Positions 46,567 to 56,206 of a stretch of 64,000 nucleotides of DNA are shown piece after piece. How positions within the stretch are numbered: the stretch's first letter is position 1; every line of letters begins with the position of its first letter. The notes beneath the pieces were generated by a model, which saw nothing but the letters and a program-made list of their open reading frames with translations, searched no databases and was not told the DNA's origin. Source of the DNA: Brachionus manjavacas (taxonomy: Eukaryota; Rotifera; Eurotatoria; Ploima; Brachionidae); the NCBI GenBank assembly GCA_019054805.1, contig JAHQIY010000003.1, positions 2,666,001 to 2,730,000 of the forward strand. Reading direction: 5' to 3'. A program made the translations under genes and the position numbers.

Positions 46567-47034
46567 CTTTTACATTAACTTTCATTGTTAATTTAGAAAT
46601 TTATTGTCCTAAATATTTAAATATCAATTCTCAAATCTAGAAGAAATAAATAAATAAATATTAGAATTGTTAAAAAAAATAGTAAATATACAAGAAAAAA
46701 CTTGACTCCGCATTAATTGTTTTTCAATTAAAACAAACAAAGTATAAATTATTGAGATATCAATTTTGAAAATAGAATTGATTCCGTTTTATTTTAATAG
46801 ATATAATCAAAAGATGCGAATTTAAAAAATTTAAATAAATTGATCTATTTTTCTTGAGTGGTAATTCAAATAAAATTTGGTCCCTAGCAAAAATAAATGT
46901 TCAAAAATGGCTATTAAGCAAGTGGATCAGTTGATGTTGAAATTAAAATTTGAAAGCCTGAAAATGACCCTTACTGACAAAGAAATATTTATTTGCTCAC
47001 TTGCAGTACTTGACAATGGTGATTTGGCTGGCGG

Positions 47035-48311
47035 GGTATCTCATAAACTCGACAAATTAATTTCGACAAGTTAATTTTCGACGAATCAAACTCGACAATC
47101 TCGACCAAAAAAAAATTATGTATAATTTCGACGTGTCTTAATTGGACAAAAAAAATTTCGACCAGAAAAAAAATGTTTTAATTTAGAAAAAAAAATAAAC
47201 GAGACACTAAATTTATTGTAATAATAATTAGTCAGTTATATAATAAATATTTTTTAAAATAAACCTAATTTTTCTTAAATTCAATTAAAAATGACAATTG
47301 TTTTAAAAAAGACAAAGAATTTTCAGATTTGTAATTCTGAATAGCGATATTTAGCCTTTCTTCTAAAGCCAAATAACATGCTTTGCGCTTGTTAACCAAG
47401 CCAGTGATTAGTTGTAGAATGAGATTATCTGTGTTCGATCGTTCCAAACGAAGACAATCAATCAAAGAGAGCAAATCTGGATGACTTTTAATGGTCGATT
47501 GTAAGTCGTGGTGCCATCCCTCAAGGTTATTATTTGTTCTAGGGAGGCCTTGTTGAGTACGAGTATGACAATTCCACAAATTTATATCATTATTTATTTT
47601 TGTTATCAATCGGATTATAGTTATCATACAACAAAAAAAGAATTTTGTCTTCGCCTATCACTTTGAAATCTTCGTGCAGAACAAAATCTAAATCAACAGG
47701 CTTTTCATAATCGGCAAATTTATCAACTCGTGCATTTCGACATAGTTGCCGTGACGCGTTGTAAGTAGGCAAATTTGCGACGACTTCATCACTTAGATTT
47801 GATTGTGCTTGTAAAATAATCTGACGCGGCTTTGTATCCGGTTGCTTTTCAGCAAATTCTCTTATGTTGCTTTGCACAGCTTTGACTTGAGTTTTAATTG
47901 TGGCGTTGTGCTCGTGTGGTTTGATAGTAACTATAGGTTATTTACGTCCCATTGTATAGACAGATCCTTTGCAGTTGGGAAATTCGGTATTATTGCAACG
48001 CCAATTTATTTTTCCATTTTTGGATTCATAGCCGATTTTGTATTCAAAATTTTCATTGTCAATTAAAAGCCAACTGGCGCTTCCATCTTTTTTATTGCGT
48101 GATGAACGTATTAAATTTAAATTTAAATCAATATTTTCAAAGTTATTTATTAATTCTTCCATTATTAATATTTAAAAATTTGTCTAAATTTGTCGAGTTT
48201 ATACTCAGCATAAATTATGTCGAGTTAATATTATGTCGAAATTATTTTTGTCCAAATTGATTTGTCGAAAATAAACTTGTCGAAAATGATTTGTCGAAAG
48301 TAAGACGATCC
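47035..48311 (-). mobile_element. Internally deleted FLYWCH-MULE with 9-bp target duplication
   Basis: Flanked by GGCTGGCGG at 47026-47034 and 48312-48320. The ends ggtatctcataaac and, inverted, ggatcgtcttac lead into subterminal arrays of the word TTTCGACAA / TTGTCGAAA (at least six copies on each side). Orientation is that of its coding remnants (- strand). Confidence 0.9.
47265..48162 (-). pseudogene. FLYWCH-MULE transposase lacking the DDE core
   Basis: 48162-47938 is the FLYWCH domain (WLLIDNENFEYKIGYESKNG, INWRCNNTEFPNCKG). 47877-47590 is the pre-catalytic region (PDTKPRQIILQAQSNLSDEV, KILFLLYDN). 47627-47265 is the post-catalytic region (NNNLEGWHHDLQSTIKSHPD, LIDCLRLERSNTDN). The whole catalytic domain that normally sits between FLLYD and NNNLEGWH is deleted, and a stop separates the FLYWCH from the rest. 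It cannot encode transposase and would depend on an autonomous relative. Confidence 0.85.
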
Positions 48312-48361
48312 GGCTGGCGGATATAATGATGGTTCAATTTCAATTTTTAATGCGATTTAAA

Positions 48362-48579
48362 TTTTGAATTCCAAAAACTAATACTACAACATACTCTGAA
48401 GTTTTTTTCTAAATCTCAACTAATTGATCTAATAAAAAATAAATAAATATTTTTTGATTTTCTTATGAAAAAGGTATCTTCAGCTCTCTTGTGTGTTAAA
48501 ATCTCTTTCTTTGATTCTAACACACCATAAATAATCACATTTTTTATCCTTCTCATCTTCAAAAATGCATCAAAAAAAT
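48362..48579. other. Spacer between WD40 fragment and family C element
   Basis: Includes an imperfect inverted repeat around gtgtgttaaaatc ... gattctaacacac (48500-48528). Nothing else recognised. Confidence 0.4.
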
Positions 48580-49371
48580 TTAACTTTGTTGATTTACACC
48601 CGGTGTTGTTTTTTCAACATTTGGTGTTGAAAAAACCGGGTTGATTGTATCCGCTGGCTGCCTATGACACATACAGTTCGTCAAGAAGTCCATTGTTTCT
48701 AGAAGATTGGTAACACAAGCTTTGTGAGCCATGAAGCCATGCTGTTTATCCGTGATGAGATTGTTCTTCTCGATATGCATTACAATGTAGTCCTTTATCA
48801 GCGACTCCAAGACTTTACATGGGACTGATGTCAGGGAGATCGGGCGATAGTTACTTGCCATAGTTCTGCTGCCTTTTTTATGAATTGGCGACACATTAGC
48901 TGTTTTCCACTCGGCAGGAACTTCTGACGTGATCAAGGACTGATAAAAGATGAGCGAGAGAGGCCCTGTTATCGACTCGGAACACATCTTTAAAGCATGT
49001 GTGCTATCTTGGTCAATTCCTGCTGACTTATCACTGTTCAACAAATTAAGCTTCGCCATTACCTTGTTCGGAGTCATTACATCCTCAACTGAAAAATTTG
49101 GATCAGGTTTAGCTTTTACTTTAAAATTAGCCTTCGCGATAAAGACAGCTTCTCTCGAAGTCGGTGGCTCAAACACTGAGAAAAAGAAGGCATTTAATAT
49201 TTCGCAGATTCCCACTTTATTCGTGACGATATGATTTTCACTGTCCATCAAAGCTGCAATGCTTTTCCTTGACGAGTAGTGCCGGTTCATGTATGTGTAT
49301 ACTAGCTTCGGATTTCTCTTCACCGACTCGACTAGCTTTAGCTCGTATTCGATAATGCTCTTATTCACCAC
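48580..49371 (-). pseudogene. Family C ORF2 reverse transcriptase, truncated
   Basis: Linker helix (ESVKRNPKLVYTYMNRHYSS) and RT blocks up to the palm: LNSDKSAGIDQDSTHALKMC, EWKTANVSPIHKKGSRTMAS, NYRPISLTSVPCKVLESLIK and KQHGFMAHKACVTNLLETMD. Then sequence identity ends at CHRQPAD and the YADD box is absent. Upstream, 49640-49380 continues the linker (SGDFMAMSEYFSSN, PPWWNSEIASLIRQKR) in the same strand with stops. Confidence 0.8.
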
Positions 49372-49811
49372 GTACTTGACTAGCTTGCATAAGTATCTAT
49401 GCCTACTCGCAAGATGTTCGCAATGCCTGTTGATACGCCTCCAGATAAAAACATGTCTCTTTTGACGAATAAGCGAAGCAATTTCGGAATTCCACCATGG
49501 TGGCTTTGAGTTAAGTGGCTACACTCTACGTCTTTTGACGAATAACTTCGCGGCTTCACCGAAAGTGTTGAGAAAATCGGAGTAAAAATCTTGTGCGCAC
49601 CCTTTTTGTGATGCTTTTCGGAAAATATTACTAGAAAAGTACTCGCTCATTGCCATAAAGTCCCCGCTACGCTAATTGAGTGACGCTACGCAAATTTGCA
49701 ACCGCGAAGCTCTTGAATGCAGCTCGAAGATCAAGCTACAATGGTAATTAGAAGAATTGCCATCCAATGGCGGGCCTAACTTAACTTCCGACACGCAGTT
49801 CGGATTACTCA

Positions 49812-50644
49812 CTAGCACAAGGCTAGCTGACTGGTCGGCTGTTCGTTACAAAAGAACGTCTCCTCTTTAACCATTTGCACAAGGCTCAAGAATAATTTAG
49901 TCGTCGAATCAATTGAATTGGCAATATCCGAATCGCTCGGATAGAATGTGGTATTTTCTGAAAGGGTTCTGTAAATGCAGCCTAATAAGACTGGTTTATC
50001 ATTCTCGATTTTTAAAGTCACCCATAACTGCTCACACCTAGTGTCAAGAAAACTAGGCTCCGATGAACTAAAAGCTTCGAAGTCCGACTTGATATAAAGG
50101 CAAACCCCTCCATCTCTCTTGTTACCAGTTCGGTCCTTCCGGAATATTTGATAGCCGTCCAATTCTACAACCGAGCTCTCATCAAACCAGGTCTCCGTGA
50201 TGCCTATTATGCTTGACCCAGAACTAGCTGCTATTGACTTAAGTAAGTGCACTTTATTATTTAGGCTTGTAGTATTGGTGTACCAAAAGCTGATACTTCC
50301 TGCATTAGTTGAACGTAGATTGACATCTAAGTGTGCTGCGAGGAGCTGTTTAAGGAGGCAAGTACAGATGAGTGGCTTGTTAAACACGTTGATGATGAAG
50401 TCGATGACTGTGAAGAGACCTAGGAGCTAAAGATCGACTCATCTGAGCTTCTGTTTCTGTATTCATGATTGGTAGGGTACTCTGGAGTTGATCGAAATAT
50501 TTCAATTGATCTCGTAGGATCAATGGAAAGTACGGAATTATCGTGACTGTTAGACGGGCTCGATGAGAGAGTCAAATTTATTTTAAGTGTTTTATTGCTG
50601 TTGTTAATATTCGTGTAAGTGATTTCTCTGTGTTTGGGGGGCAA
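49812..50644 (-). pseudogene. Family C ORF2 N-terminal part: AP endonuclease
   Basis: The frame from 50387 has NTTSLNNKVHLLKSIAASSG, IIGITETWFDESS, FRKDRTGNKRDGGVCLYIKS and VLLGCIYRTLSEN: the Asn, Glu and beta-core motifs of APE-type endonucleases. The GDFN motif and about 100 residues after VQMVKEETF are missing, so the domain is incomplete. The preceding Ser/Asn-rich frame (50644-50420) may be its leader. Confidence 0.75.
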
Positions 50645-50744
50645 GATTGTAGTTGGTATTTTGTTTGTGTTCGTTGTGTTTGCTTCAATTTAGTTCATAA
50701 TATCCGAGTGAATAGAAGCGTGTGAGTTCTTCATGGTTGATTTG

Positions 50745-51584
50745 TTATTGCTGTCGGGCCAAACACCTCCTCATTTCTCTGTCAATCTTACTAAGTTCTC
50801 CAAAACGAAAACCCCAGTAGAAATGCCTCCCTTTCTCCATACCGTATTTCAGTCTCCCTTCTCCTTGCGTTAACTCAGAGTTTCTCCTGTCTCGTTCTAA
50901 TCTAATAGATTTCTCAGCTTCAAGTTCTGCAGGAGTGAGATCCTTGTTGATATAAATTTGTCTGTGTTTGTCGCTGTCTTTTAAATTACTAGCGTTTGCG
51001 ATTGCAGTCATCTGGCTGCGTTTGTCGTGAAATTAGACAAGAAATAATGCTGGTTTGTCGTCCTGTTTTGTCTTTCTAATTCTCATGCTCCTTTTAGCCG
51101 TTCTTTCGGGTATATTGAGTACTTCGAGTATTTCACCAAGCTCCTTTAAGTCATGTGTTCGTTTTTCCTCCTCATTGTCTGTTATTTTTTCTTTCAATCC
51201 ACTTATTATGATGTTATTCTCTTTACTCTCTTTTGTTTTTAATTCGCGAGATACTTTAGCCAGATATATTACTTCTTCTTTCTCATTTTTCTCCCAAAAT
51301 TTTTTCCGAACAAGGGCTTGCCTTGGAGCAGTGTTAGCCTGCTAGTTACTTCGGTTAGACTGTTCTGAAATGATTTTTTCTTGATCCGAGCTAAGTTTTT
51401 CCAGTGTTTCTATTCTTGCAGGTTGAGCAACATTCGTCTCTTCCAAGGTCTTCACTTTGTGTACGAGTGTTTTTACAAATGCCGCCAGTTCCTTGATGCT
51501 GTCTTGGTATTTCAGAGTTGCAGCAGATGGATTACCACTAGAGACTGGCCAGTTTCCACTTGAAAGAAGTTCAAAGACGCTCAT
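50745..51584 (-). CDS. Family C ORF1 protein (coiled coil plus RRM-like), frameshifted
   Basis: Starts MSVFELLSSGNWPVSS. Residues about 25-75 form a coiled coil (YQDSIKELAAFVKTLVHKVK). After a stop near 51340 the next frame continues with ELKTKESKENNIIISGLKEK and RIRKTKQDDKPALF, an RRM-like ORF1p core. 51011-50745 gives HRQIYINKDLTPAELEAEK and a basic C-terminus. ORF1 proteins of this kind bind element RNA and act as chaperones. At least two frame breaks. Confidence 0.7.
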
Positions 51585-51863
51585 TCGTATGTTAATTAGT
51601 TTAATTTTTTTTTCAAAATTTTTTCAATTTCAAAACTTTCTTTAAAAACTAACATTTTTTTAAAGTTTTTAGAATTTTTCAAATGCAACTTAAACTAAAC
51701 TTTTATGGCATAATTAGTTTGGATTTGAGAGTTAAAACTCCTTACAAGAAAAAAAAAATCTATCATTGATTTTCTTACGTCAAATGGTGCAACAATTTCG
51801 TTTATCTTGAACAAAAAATCAAAATACTTGGTGATTGATGATAAATCAAATATTGAATCATAC
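51585..51863. other. AT-rich spacer
   Basis: Possibly the 5' UTR of family C. No other signal seen. Confidence 0.3.
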
Positions 51864-52507
51864 AGTCATACACCGGTTATATCACTATGCAGTTATATCC
51901 CAATTCAGTTATTTCACAAAAAATGACTGGAACCGATTTCTAGAATCCAAATCAATGTATTTTTAACCCAGTTATATCACCAAAAAATCGCAATTTTCTT
52001 TATCCCATACCGGTTATATCCAAAAAATATTCAGACAAAATAAAGGTTTATGCATTTATTATGTGCAAATTTTAGTTCACTTATATCGCAGTTCTTCATA
52101 CATTCAAAATCAAAAAAAAACTTTAATATTCAAAATTTACTAATTAAAACAATTAAAAATGACCAAAGAAAATCTGAGTCAATCTTAAGTCATGAAGAAG
52201 CTGAGAAATGTTTTGATTATTTAAAAAATTATGCTCGTCAATTTGAGAGTTGTGATGCTAGTGATGTAATTTATCTTAGACGTCTTTTTAAGAAAATAGA
52301 GTATGAACGAATCAATAATTTAACTCAGAAAAAATATCAAGTTTTTTTACCAAAAAGGATTAAAATTTTATTTAAAGATTAAATTGACTAAAAGTATTAT
52401 CAAAGTATTTAGTAAAATTAATTTAATATAATAAATTTAGAATAATTTTTTTTTAATTTCATTTTTTACTTGTATCCCAACTCAGTTTTATCAATGAATG
52501 TCGGACC
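51864..52507 (+). mobile_element. Tigger/pogo-like element remnant
   Basis: The left end, cagtcatacaccggttatat after TA, is the CAGTCATACC-type start of Tigger elements. Subterminal words (agttatatccca, cggttatatc) are repeated several times to 52090. The right end is decayed (gtatcccaactcag near 52473-52490, inverse of tgagttgggatac). The only ORF is 52050-52382. Confidence 0.6.
52050..52382 (+). CDS. Possible Tigger-type transposase C-terminal fragment
   Basis: 110 residues with LSHEEAEKCFDYLKNYARQF, ESCDASDVIYLRRLFKKIEY and a basic tail. It resembles the helical C-terminal tail that follows the DDE domain in pogo/Tigger transposases. No catalytic region is present. The first ~20 residues come from the subterminal repeats, so the true start is unknown. 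Confidence 0.4.
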   Translation: MHLLCANFSSLISQFFIHSKSKKNFNIQNLLIKTIKNDQRKSESILSHEEAEKCFDYLKNYARQFESCDASDVIYLRRLFKKIEYERINNLTQKKYQVFLPKRIKILFKD

Positions 52508-52612
52508 GCTTTTAAACTCAAAATTCCAATAATACATATTGACTTTTTTTACAAGTCAATTCTGGAGGCAAATCAAGAGCTTAAGGTCGAAGATTTCATC
52601 ATCAAAGACAAA

Positions 52613-53335
52613 TCAATTGAAAGAAAGGAATAATAATGACCTAACTGAAGCTGAATCATCACTCAGTATTCTTTTTAGGATTCCACTATTTGAATTCCAA
52701 ATTTTAATTTCACCATCAACTGATCCACTTGCTAAATCACCATTGTTAAGTACTGCTAGGGAAAAAACTAATTTTGAATGACCACTTATAGTCATTTTTA
52801 TAATTCCACTATTTTCATTGCCAATTTTAATGGTGCGATCATCTGACTCACTTGATAAATCACTATTTTCAAATACTGCAAGTGTTTTTTCTTCACTTGA
52901 ATGACCAAATAGGATCCTTCCTACTTCACAATAGCAATTGAAGGTCAAATAAATTTTCTTTCTTTCATTTGGCAAAATATTTATTATTAACTTAGAAATT
53001 TGAGAGTAAAAATCCATTTTTTTAGATCTCGAATTCAAAATTAAATTCGCATTAAAATTTCAAATTGAACCATCATTATATCCGCCAGCCAAATCACCAT
53101 TGTCAAGTACTGCAGGAGCAAATAAATCTTTCTTTGTCATTAAAGGGTCATTTTTAGGCTTTCAAATTTTAATTTCACCATCAACTGATCCACTTGCTAA
53201 AAAGCCATTTTTGAGCATTTTTTTATGCTAGGGACCAAATCTGATTTGAATGACCACTCAGAGTTTTTTAGGCTTCCACTATTTGTATTCAAAATTATAA
53301 TTTTACCATCAACTGATCCAATTTAGCTGAATGAT
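52613..53335 (-). pseudogene. Inverted partial copy of the WD40 gene
   Basis: 53038-52613 on - repeats most of the first WD40 units of 53736-54464 almost word for word (EVGRILFGHSSEEKTLAVFE, DDRTIKIGNENSG, HSKLVFSLAVLNNGDLASGS). The signal-peptide region is replaced by a shorter sequence, and the C-terminal half and membrane segment are missing. 53335-53040 carries further degenerate repeats (SVDGKI, GGYNDGSI-like), closest to 46859-48361. Probably not functional. Confidence 0.75.
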
Positions 53336-53735
53336 CACTTTTAAATTATTTTTAAATAAAAAGAAATGATTCTTGAATTTTTATTAATTCCTGAGAGATA
53401 TTCCCACTTTTTGCCCAGAGCGATTTGACTTAATTATTTTTTTTTGATTAAGAAAAATCTAAAATATCAATTGATTCAAATTTTAATTAAAAAATGCAAT
53501 AATTGTGATAAGAACCGAAATGAAATAAGAAGAAATAAAAATAATGTGGACTAATTCTTTAATTAATATACTATAAAATCAAATCTTAAATAAAAATTAT
53601 GATAATATCAAATTTGCACAAAATTATAGAAATTTTAAGCCTAACTATTTTTAATTTTATAAATAGATATTTAGAAATCTAAAAAAATGGATTTTTACTC
53701 TCAAATTTCTAAGTTAATAATAAATATTTTGCCAA

Positions 53736-54464
53736 ATGAAAGCGAATTATGTTATCATATATTTATTTTTTATTTATTTGACCTTCAATTGCTATTGTGA
53801 AGTAGGAAGGATCCTATTTGGTCATTCAAGTGAAGAAAAAACACTTGCAGTATTTGAAAATAGTGATTTATCAAGTGAGTCAGATGATCGCACCATTAAA
53901 ATTGGCAATGAAAATAGTGGAATTATAAAAATGACTATAAGTGGTCATTCAAAATTAGTTTTTTCCCTAGCAGTACTTAACAATGGTGATTTAGCAAGTG
54001 GATCATCAGATTCGATAATTAAAATTTGGAATATAAATAATGGAAGCTTAAAAAAGAATCTCAGTAGTCATTCAAATCAGATTTGGACACTAGCAGTGCT
54101 CAAAAATGGCTATTTAGCAAGTGGATCAGCTGATGGTGAAATTAAAATATGGAATACAAATAATGAAAGCCTAAAAATGAATATTACTGATCAAACAAGA
54201 TCTATTCACTCCCTAGTAGTACTTAACAATGGTGATTTGGCTGTGGGAAATAGTGATGGTTCAATTAGAATTTTGAATACGAGTTTAATTTTTGGAGAAA
54301 CAAAATTTGATGCTAAAGATGAAAATGGAGAAAGTTCCGGTACCAAAATAGTCCTTAAACATGTACATAAAACAGAATTTAACTTCACTATCATTTTTGG
54401 TCTTATATCGTTTTCTTTAAGTCTTATAACTATTCTCACATCTTTACTTGAGTTATACTCTTAA
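53736..54464 (+). CDS. Small secreted/membrane WD40-repeat protein
   Basis: 242 residues from the ATG at 53736. The N-terminus MKANYVIIYLFFIYLTFNCY is a good signal peptide, cut near CYC. Four or five short WD40 units follow, each about 40 residues, with the pattern H-S-x-x-I/V ... LAVLxNGDLASGSxDGxIKIWN (residues about 40-185). A linker with DAKDENGESSG leads to a single C-terminal membrane segment (FTIIFGLISFSLSLITILTS). This predicts a type I membrane protein with the repeats outside the cell, unusual for WD40 proteins. Too few repeats for a standard seven-blade propeller. An inverted partial copy lies 0.7 kb upstream. Function unknown; an uninterrupted ORF suggests it may be expressed. 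Confidence 0.75.
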   Translation: MKANYVIIYLFFIYLTFNCYCEVGRILFGHSSEEKTLAVFENSDLSSESDDRTIKIGNENSGIIKMTISGHSKLVFSLAVLNNGDLASGSSDSIIKIWNINNGSLKKNLSSHSNQIWTLAVLKNGYLASGSADGEIKIWNTNNESLKMNITDQTRSIHSLVVLNNGDLAVGNSDGSIRILNTSLIFGETKFDAKDENGESSGTKIVLKHVHKTEFNFTIIFGLISFSLSLITILTSLLELYS

Positions 54465-54540
54465 CCTACGATAATTGTCGAAATTGAATATAATTTGTAT
54501 TTTATTTTTTCTATATTTTATTAGATTTTAAGCAAGGTGT

Positions 54541-54674
54541 TCCGCAATTGTGGGGTGAGACACAACTTTTTTACTAACCGGACTGCAGGAAATTGGAACA
54601 CACTGGATGAAGTGACTAAGAGCGTCACTAATACAAGCATTTTTAAAAAAAAAATTGACAAGCTATTGATTTAA
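54541..54674 (+). pseudogene. Non-LTR ORF2 C-terminal tail
   Basis: Reads RHNFFTNRTAGNWNTLDEVT, then SIFKKKIDKLL and a stop. This is the terminal motif of CR1/Jockey ORF2 proteins, equivalent to FFFNRTANIWKSLPNQ in copy A1. It is a short 3' remnant only. Confidence 0.7.
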
Positions 54675-55594
54675 AATATTTTGTAAAAATTCTTTGTTTT
54701 GATGTTATATGCACATAACTTTCCTTTTGGCCCCATTAATTTCGAGTCCAGTTTGGTTGGCGTTGTTCGCCAAATCTTGGGTCTTCATCTGGGAAAAGAT
54801 TATTTTATAATACGTAAATTAATGAGGCTTTTTTGGCGCCATCAGCGTTCTTTGGAGCAAGAAGGTGAAAAAAGCAATGCGGTAAAAAGGATAAAAATAC
54901 CAAGACGTTTTGATTTGCATATAGAAGCAGGACAGTTGACAACAAATAATAAAAAAAGTCACATTGTTGCATGTTGGAGGAGAGCAAATTGAATTTTAAA
55001 AGCTAAAAGAAACGCTACCGCAGCTAAAAAAGATGATGGTTTAGATTTTAAACGAAAAAAGACATTTCAATTTTTGAATTTCAAAAAAGTCACAGTGTCA
55101 GGGTGAAAGAATTGATTCATATTATGTAAGAATTAAGTCCATTGCCTAAGGATGTAAGTTTAGAGGAAATCTTGACAAAGAGATTAAATTGCAAATCGTT
55201 AAAAGTTGTCTCGATAAGAGAATTAAACAAAAAAACTGCATAAAAAACATGAATCTTGAATGGCTATTGGGGTTTGCTAGATCACTGGAATTTTTAAAAA
55301 AGTTTCAAATAATATCGTTTTAAAGAAATATTGTGGTTCTTCAAAAATTGAATCAGTTTATCAGATCGCATCCATAAAATCAAAGTATAAATGAAGTAAA
55401 AAAAGTGAATTTATGAATTTCAAATATTACATGGCTTGTTCCGCTATTATCCTTCAAAAATATAAATTTCAAATCATTTATGTTTTTGGTCACAAAAATA
55501 ATTAAAGAATTAATTAATTTGGTTCCATTAAATTAAATAAAAGATTTTAAATCCCCAAAAACTAAGAATTTAAATTTCTTAATTTTTTTTATTA
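54675..55594. other. Region with an unrecognised ORF
   Basis: 54699-54992 (+) encodes 97 residues (LMRLFWRHQRSLEQEGEKSN, basic throughout) that match nothing I know. It could be residual repeat sequence. The rest, to 55594, is AT-rich without signal. Confidence 0.3.
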
Positions 55595-56204
55595 CCGTAT
55601 CCCCTTGTTTAGCGACGCATGCTTTAATACCATAAGTAGGATATAGATCTGACAATGTTAAATTTTTTATTTTAAAAGTCCTATGGGTCACATAGTCGAT
55701 ACATATTAAAAACGTTGCGTTTATAGTAGAAATTCAAATAGGTAAATCTTTATTTTTATAGCAGCACTTAAAGCTAAAAAAAATTTAATATATTTTTTTT
55801 AATTTATTCATAATTTTTCCAAAAGCGCGTTATCTAAAACACAAAAATATTAAAATAAAAAAATATTAAAAACTTTGAATTTGAATATAGAAGCAGCTTT
55901 AAAATCATAAAATCATCTCTCTTGTTCTCAATTAATTGTGTGCTTTGAAAAATGCAATATCTCAATCAACTCCGAACACTGTGCAAGCGTCAAAGAAACA
56001 GCGAACTAAATTTAGTATTGAGTTTAAAGCTAAAGTTCTTGATTATTATTCAAAATTTTATTTGAATTTTAGTTTTTTAAAAAAAAATAAATAAAAAACA
56101 CTTATATTTTTATGCTTTTCATTAAGCCGAAATGCCAAAAAACAGCGCTGTAAAAGATTTTTTTTAAGCACTTTTCCCATGCGTCGCTAAACAAGGGGAT
56201 ACGG
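55595..56204 (+). mobile_element. Pogo/Tigger-type short element with perfect 27-bp TIRs
   Basis: 610 bp. The TIR (ccgtatccccttgtttagcg, continuing through acgcatg) is identical at 55595-55621 and, inverted, at 56178-56204. TA flanks both sides (55593-55594 and 56205-56206). Inside, about 55955-56090 encodes KKQRTKFSIEFKAKVLDYYS, an HTH start typical of pogo/CENP-B-class transposases, so this is an internally deleted derivative. The identical ends suggest recent activity. Confidence 0.88.
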
Positions 56205-56206
56205 TA

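Larger units (their letters stand above)
46859..48361 (+). pseudogene. WD40-repeat gene fragment, split by a MULE
   Basis: Fragments 46859-47034 and 48321-48361 are one stretch related to the WD40 gene at 53736-54464. Recognisable: NGDLAGG joined across the insertion to YNDGSISIFNA, and KFESLKM. Frame changes and stops are present before the insertion. The closest relative is the - strand copy at 53040-53335, which also has the uninterrupted target site. Confidence 0.75.
48580..51584 (-). mobile_element. Non-LTR retrotransposon family C (CR1/Jockey-like), partial
   Basis: ORF1 and ORF2 on the - strand from about 51584 to 48580. The 3' part is lost in the middle of the RT palm, where the sequence changes to a hairpin-forming stretch (48599-48641). 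Distinct from families A and B in sequence, though its endonuclease is closest to A (ETWF, GGVCLYIK, GCIYR). Confidence 0.85.

Noticed and set aside
46455..46640. 61-residue ORF in the GC-rich island
   Set aside because: Arises from the repeated words; no start context or homology.
47842..48260. + strand ORFs opposite the FLYWCH domain
   Set aside because: Antisense shadows of the - strand MULE remnant.
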